Source: HXMU1420-13 sp965601825
GTDB lineage: Bacteria > Bacteroidota > Rhodothermia > Balneolales > Balneolaceae
Assembly: GCA_965601825.1 (NCBI GenBank)
Contig: OZ271839.1
Coordinates: forward strand, 868,001 to 932,000
Direction of reading: 5' to 3'
Length of the DNA stretch: 64,000 nt
Below, in pieces: positions 60,137 through 64,000 of the stretch (position 1 is the stretch's first letter; every line of letters begins with the position of its first letter). The notes beneath the pieces were generated by a model, which saw nothing but the letters and a program-made list of their open reading frames with translations, did no database searches and was not told where the DNA came from. The position numbers and the translations under genes were made by a program.

Positions 60137-61066
60137 ACAGAACCAAACTAAACCATCGTCATTGCGAGGAGCCTAGTGAATAAGAAGTGGACGACACAGG
60201 AACGACGAAGCAATCTGCGTTGGGGAGACAAGACTGATGAGATCGCCTCGTCGAAACAAAATGTAATCGGAACTTAAACCCCGCCTCCTCGCGATGACGG
60301 TTCTGAATTATCTGTCAGGTCATTGCGAAGCTCCAAAAGAAAGGCCTTAGAATTATTGATGAAAACAAGGAGAGATGAAATGAACGTTCTGCGGAGCAGG
60401 TCATGAATTCACACCGGCTGGATATGGATACTGAATTAGGACTGTGATGGACCATTGAATTCATGAAGTGAATGAAATCGAGGCGCATCAATAATTCGTA
60501 GCCTTGAACTTTTGGTACTTTTGGGTCAAGCCAAAAGTGGGAAAGAAAACAAAGTATTGGGATTATATTACAAAGCTATCTACGGTTGTGGGATAAGACC
60601 CATGAGATCGCCTCGTCGAAACAAAATGTAATCGGAAATTAAACCCCGCCTCCTCGCGATGACGGTTCTGAATTATCTGTCAGGTCATTGCGAAGCTCCA
60701 AAAGAAGGGCCTTAGAATTATTGATGAAAACAAGGAGAGATGAAATGAACGTTCTGTGGAGCAGGTCATGAATTCACACCGGCTGGATATGGATACTGAA
60801 TTTGGACTGTGATGGACCATTGAATTCATGAAGTGAATGAAATCGAGGCGCATCAATAATTCGTAGCCTTGAACTTTTGGTACTTTTGGGTCAAGCCAAA
60901 AGTACAGTTATCAATAAAAGGTCCTGAACAAAGTTCTTACACCTTAGAGATCCTGAAACAATACTGAATCAAGTTCAGCACATGGTTCAGGATGACCAGT
61001 AATAAGATATCGCTGATCCATCTCCCGATGAATCGGGATCAGAATGACTTAAACTAATGTACTACC
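60137..61066. repeat. Repeat-rich region behind intI, with two direct copies of about 300 bp
   Basis: No supportable gene in 930 bp. Copies at 60237-60536 and 60602-60902 (offset 365) differ at only a few sites. Each contains GAATTATTGATG ... CATCAATAATTC (12-bp inverted arms), inside it CATGAATTCA ... TGAATTCATG, and at the end ACTTTTGG-GTCAAG-CCAAAAGT. A third copy of the second half lies at 24483-24690. Near the end, ACTGAATCAAGTTCAG (60963) and TCCCGAT/ATCGGGA (about 61022-61040) are further hairpins. Confidence 0.85.
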
Positions 61067-62935
61067 TTACCAATCCCCCAAACTATTAGAAACCACATCA
61101 GCGCCACCAACCACAGGCAAAATCAACTGAGTCCCATTCAAATCAACCGTAAGTTCTGTTCCCGGATCCGGATGGATGGTATAGTCCTTATCACTGGAAA
61201 AAATCATCAATCCAATTTGTTGTCCCGGAGGTATGATTTGATCATCCGGCTGAAGTGTAAATTCGAGTTCATAAAATTCTCCCGGTACCAATGGTTCACT
61301 TTCCCAAATACTTTCATGATTTTGGATATCTGCCCAACCACGAGTAATAATATTGTCCGTGATTCTTCCTTCCCGCCGTTCAGTCCATGGAAGTGAAACT
61401 AACCAAACCGATAAGTTTGCAGCAGGTTTCGAGCTTGCAACTCTGATCTTCAAGGAAGGAATTCCTGAGATATGGAGGGAATCTTCCAGAATGGGAGTGA
61501 CGAACATCAAACGATGATCCGTGTTTTCAGCTCTGGCTAAAGCTTCCCCATCAAAAGAGAAATTGTCTTCGAGGGTTTCTTCCGGTTGATTTACAGGTTG
61601 ATCCAAACTAAGATCGCCATGTTCCGGAGCTCCGGAAGTCAGATAGAAGGTCACATCTTCCGATGCAGGATTAGGAAAATCAGCATATGAAGTTGGTTTT
61701 GCCGGTTCGTCATATTCGCGAACAATCCAGGCACCGGTTTCTTGCTCAATTCCATTATTCACATTAAACAAATAATGACTGAACCAACGATTCATCATAT
61801 CCACCGGCGGCGGACCTCCATGACCATATTGGTGATAATAAATCTGCGTATGCAATCCCATTTCCTGGGCTTTAGCATAAATTCGATAGCTATGCTCGGG
61901 CATTACATTCCAATCATTGAAACCATGGCTCATCAACAATGCAGCTTTCATCGGTTCCATCTCATTTAGATAATCGCGATCTGCCCACCACTCAGAATAA
62001 TCGCCGGTTTCGCGATCCATATTCTGGGCATATTCCGTATCGCGAATTAATTCATTATTTCTGGCTCGATTTTCTTCTTTCCCACTGTGGATGAAATCAT
62101 ACAATACATCAATATCCTCTCCTAAATATCCGCCGGGATGCCGAACTAAACCATGAGATCGGTAATAATGATAGTAAGAGGTATTTGGTGCTACCGGAAT
62201 GATTACTTCCAATCCATCCACACCTGTTGTGGCCGCTGCAAGAGGAAGAGTTCCGTTGTAAGAGGTTCCGGTCATACCTACTTTTCCGTTCGACCAAAAA
62301 GCCACCACTTTTTCATTGCCTTCTCTTTCTGTATAGCCGTTGTCTTTACCGGCCAACCATTCGATTACGGCTTTCGGAGCCAATGATTCGTTATCCCCGC
62401 CGGCAGTTGGAGCTCCATCAGATAGTCCTGTTCCCGGTGATGATGAATGTACAACGATATAACCGCGAGGTATCCAGGTTCTCAGTTGCGAGTTAGAAAT
62501 GATTGGTCTTTCACCTCGGCGAACAACTTCCGGGTGAATTCGTTGTTCTTCTAACTCTTGTTTTTTCTCATCACTCAATGGTCCGAGTTCATGACGGACA
62601 TTCCAGAAAAGTCCATCAATAAATCGTGCAGTACCGGCATAATATGGACTCGTTTCATATATGATGGGTAGCTTCAGTCCACTTTCGGTTTGTGCAGGCC
62701 GAGTTACAGCAACATGCATTCGATCCAATCTTCCATCTCCGTCTGAATCAAATTCAGTTTCCACCCATAAGTCTTCACGAATCCAGTTTTCAGGATTTTC
62801 CAGTTCCGGGATTATTTGAGCCAATCCATTTTCGATAACCGGAATTTGGATATCAGATTGTGCCTGGATGGTGATTGATGATACAATCATCAATAAAAAT
62901 GTTGCGGAAAGAAATCGCTGAAGAGATGAACTCAT
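61067..62935 (-). CDS. S15-family Xaa-Pro dipeptidyl-peptidase / CocE-like hydrolase, exported
   Basis: About 622 aa from the internal Met near 62935. The longest frame (from 63010) would start within the mdh terminator, so the internal start is preferred; it gives a good signal peptide (SSSLQRFLSATFLLMIVSSITIQAQ). The hydrolase fold has the nucleophile motif GMTGTSYNG around residue 225. Asp lies in MSHGFNDWNVMPEHS and His in YYHQYGHGGPP. A C-terminal jelly-roll PepX_C domain follows (RLMFVTPILEDSLHISGIPSLKIRVASSKPAANLSVWLV). Likely periplasmic peptidase that removes Xaa-Pro dipeptides. Confidence 0.87.
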   Translation of the reverse strand: MSSSLQRFLSATFLLMIVSSITIQAQSDIQIPVIENGLAQIIPELENPENWIREDLWVETEFDSDGDGRLDRMHVAVTRPAQTESGLKLPIIYETSPYYAGTARFIDGLFWNVRHELGPLSDEKKQELEEQRIHPEVVRRGERPIISNSQLRTWIPRGYIVVHSSSPGTGLSDGAPTAGGDNESLAPKAVIEWLAGKDNGYTEREGNEKVVAFWSNGKVGMTGTSYNGTLPLAAATTGVDGLEVIIPVAPNTSYYHYYRSHGLVRHPGGYLGEDIDVLYDFIHSGKEENRARNNELIRDTEYAQNMDRETGDYSEWWADRDYLNEMEPMKAALLMSHGFNDWNVMPEHSYRIYAKAQEMGLHTQIYYHQYGHGGPPPVDMMNRWFSHYLFNVNNGIEQETGAWIVREYDEPAKPTSYADFPNPASEDVTFYLTSGAPEHGDLSLDQPVNQPEETLEDNFSFDGEALARAENTDHRLMFVTPILEDSLHISGIPSLKIRVASSKPAANLSVWLVSLPWTERREGRITDNIITRGWADIQNHESIWESEPLVPGEFYELEFTLQPDDQIIPPGQQIGLMIFSSDKDYTIHPDPGTELTVDLNGTQLILPVVGGADVVSNSLGDW

Positions 62936-62992
62936 TGAAATAGCATTTATTGGTTTTGATAAGGAAGGTATCAGAATACCGGAAGTTTTGGC

Positions 62993-63026
62993 AAAAAAAA
63001 TCCCCCACATAAAACATGCGAGGGAT
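62993..63026 (-). terminator. Rho-independent terminator after mdh
   Basis: On the minus strand ATCCCTCGCATG, loop TTTT, ATGTGGGGGAT, then a run of eight T. It lies about 45 bp past the mdh stop codon. Confidence 0.85.
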
Positions 63027-63068
63027 TAAAGTGCAAGTAGTGAGAACCTTAGTCCTCGTTGTTACTTA

Positions 63069-63998
63069 TTATTTAGCCATTAGAGCTTTGAAGGCATCTA
63101 ATGTTCCGCGAACGTGCGTCACAGAATTGTTAAGAAGTTCTTTCTCTGAATCGGTTAATGCAACTTCAATTATCTCTTTTACACCACCTTTTCCAAGTTT
63201 AACAGGAACACCGATGTATAAGTCATCGATTCCAAACTCACCATCTAAGTGAGCACATACTGGGAAAATACGATCTTGATCTAATAAAATTGCCTCGACC
63301 ATTTGTGCTGCTGCAATACCAGGAGCATACCATGCGGATGTTCCCATCAAACCAACCAATTCTCCACCACCTTTTTTGGCTCTTTCAACGATTTCATTTA
63401 ATCGCTCATCAGAAATGAAATGAGAGATTGGTAAACCGGCAACGGTTGTAAATCGTGGAAGTGGAACCATCGTATCACCGTGGCCACCCATCAACATTGC
63501 TGAAATGTCTTTTGGAGAAACGTTGATTTCTTCAGCGATGAATGCACGATATCTGGCTGTATCCAAAATACCTGCCATGCCCATCACTTTTTCGTATGGA
63601 AGTCCGGATGCATCTTTTGCAACCTGAACCATTACATCCAGTGGGTTAGAAACTACGATTAAGATGGTATCTGGTGAGTATTTGATTAACTCTTTTGTTA
63701 CGCTCTCAACAATATTAGCGTTGATTGAAAGCAAGTCGTCACGGCTCATGCCCGGTCTACGAGGAACACCTGCTGTAATTACACAGATGTCAGAATTAGC
63801 TGTATCAGCATAATCCGTGGTTCCTTTTACACGTGTATCAAATAAATCGATGGGTGAAACTTGCCATTGATCCAAAGCCCGACCTTTGGCTGGGTAAAAT
63901 GTTTTGTCGTCTACAGTGCGCGCTAAATCTAAAGCGACTACTTCTTTTGCAAAATCTCTTTGTGCTACGCTTAGCGCAACGGTTGACCCTACGTTACC
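63069..63998 (-). CDS. mdh: Malate dehydrogenase (5' end outside window)
   Basis: The frame continues upstream of the first internal start to the window edge. The first residues visible are GNVGSTVALSVAQRDFAKEVVALDLARTVDDKTFYPAKGRALDQWQVSP, the NAD-binding fold of LDH-like malate dehydrogenase. Further on: VITAGVPRRPGMSRDDLL (substrate-binding Arg pair), NPLDVMVQVA, and MLMGGHGDTMVPLPRFTTV with the catalytic His. The PRRPG loop marks malate rather than lactate specificity. It oxidises malate to oxaloacetate in the TCA cycle. About 310 residues are visible; only the first few are missing. Confidence 0.95.
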   Translation of the reverse strand, partial: GNVGSTVALSVAQRDFAKEVVALDLARTVDDKTFYPAKGRALDQWQVSPIDLFDTRVKGTTDYADTANSDICVITAGVPRRPGMSRDDLLSINANIVESVTKELIKYSPDTILIVVSNPLDVMVQVAKDASGLPYEKVMGMAGILDTARYRAFIAEEINVSPKDISAMLMGGHGDTMVPLPRFTTVAGLPISHFISDERLNEIVERAKKGGGELVGLMGTSAWYAPGIAAAQMVEAILLDQDRIFPVCAHLDGEFGIDDLYIGVPVKLGKGGVKEIIEVALTDSEKELLNNSVTHVRGTLDAFKALMAK

Positions 63999-64000
63999 TC

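Noticed and set aside
60137..61066. Insertion sequence behind intI
   Set aside because: The repeated segments have no transposase frame and no clear terminal repeats with target duplications.
62936..63010. 25-residue extension of the S15 peptidase
   Set aside because: It would start inside the mdh terminator and put a non-signal sequence before a good signal peptide.

Overview
The window looks like chromosome from a member of the Bacteroidota/Balneolota (FCB) group. Evidence: a DUF5916 outer-membrane protein, a PorQ-like protein of the type IX secretion family, an OstA/LptD protein of the Bacteroidota type, a MlaE-MlaF-MlaD set, and TAnnTTTG-type -7 boxes (TATCTTTG) just upstream of both tRNA genes. 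Base composition is AT-rich. A Balneola/Gracilimonas-like organism is plausible, but this is inference from gene families only.

Positions 1-40010 and 61067-64000 are ordinary core genome. In order they hold: DUF5916 barrel protein (cut by the left edge), MBL-fold hydrolase, DoxX plus Gfo/Idh oxidoreductase, a MazEF-like toxin-antitoxin pair, aminopeptidase P, thiamine pyrophosphokinase, NrnA-like DHH phosphoesterase, HtrA-like lipoprotein protease, APS reductase, CutA, tRNA-Leu, tig-clpP-clpX, a sensor kinase, an ECF sigma factor, CPBP protease, LysM/RlpA protein, TPR protein, chorismate synthase, K+ channel, PorQ, the mla lipid-transport operon, formate-THF ligase, a PpiD-like chaperone, ribD-ribE, LptD, a ROK kinase, a DivIC/FtsB protein, tRNA-Lys, thioredoxin-like protein, HIT protein, AroQ, a flippase and a NYN/cold-shock fusion. 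At the right end are an S15-family peptidase and malate dehydrogenase (cut by the right edge).

The outstanding region is 40.1-60.1 kb: a sedentary chromosomal integron. A full-length IntI-type tyrosine recombinase (59174-60136, +) carries the IntI-specific extra segment and all six catalytic residues. It is transcribed away from an attI-like junction at about 58984. To its left run 33 recognisable attC sites (about 91 to 158 bp, all one family) that delimit 33 cassettes. Nearly all cassette genes lie on the minus strand, reading away from attI. A ParE/Phd toxin-antitoxin pair at the distal end looks like a 34th, terminal cassette with a decayed attC. Most cassettes whose ends I compared begin with a TTRRRY-like hexamer complementary to their own R'' box, which supports true cassette boundaries. 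On the + strand (the predicted recombinogenic strand) L'' keeps a single extra-helical G. I number cassettes and attC sites from attI outward.

Cassette contents are mostly small membrane proteins, lipoproteins and unknown proteins. I recognise RraB, DUF4262, DUF1493-like and TonB-C-like domains, and no antibiotic-resistance gene. Four cassettes occur twice with their own attC (1=21, 2=23, 3=22, 5=7), and the 1-2-3 group is in a different order in its second copy, which points to cassette shuffling. Three cassettes (12, 18, 31) are copies of an element with no conserved reading frame. The most distal attC sites carry palindromes that also occur between core genes.

Intergenic spaces around the integron and at 24.3-26.2 kb hold dispersed, hairpin-rich repeats, including two direct copies of about 300 bp right behind intI.
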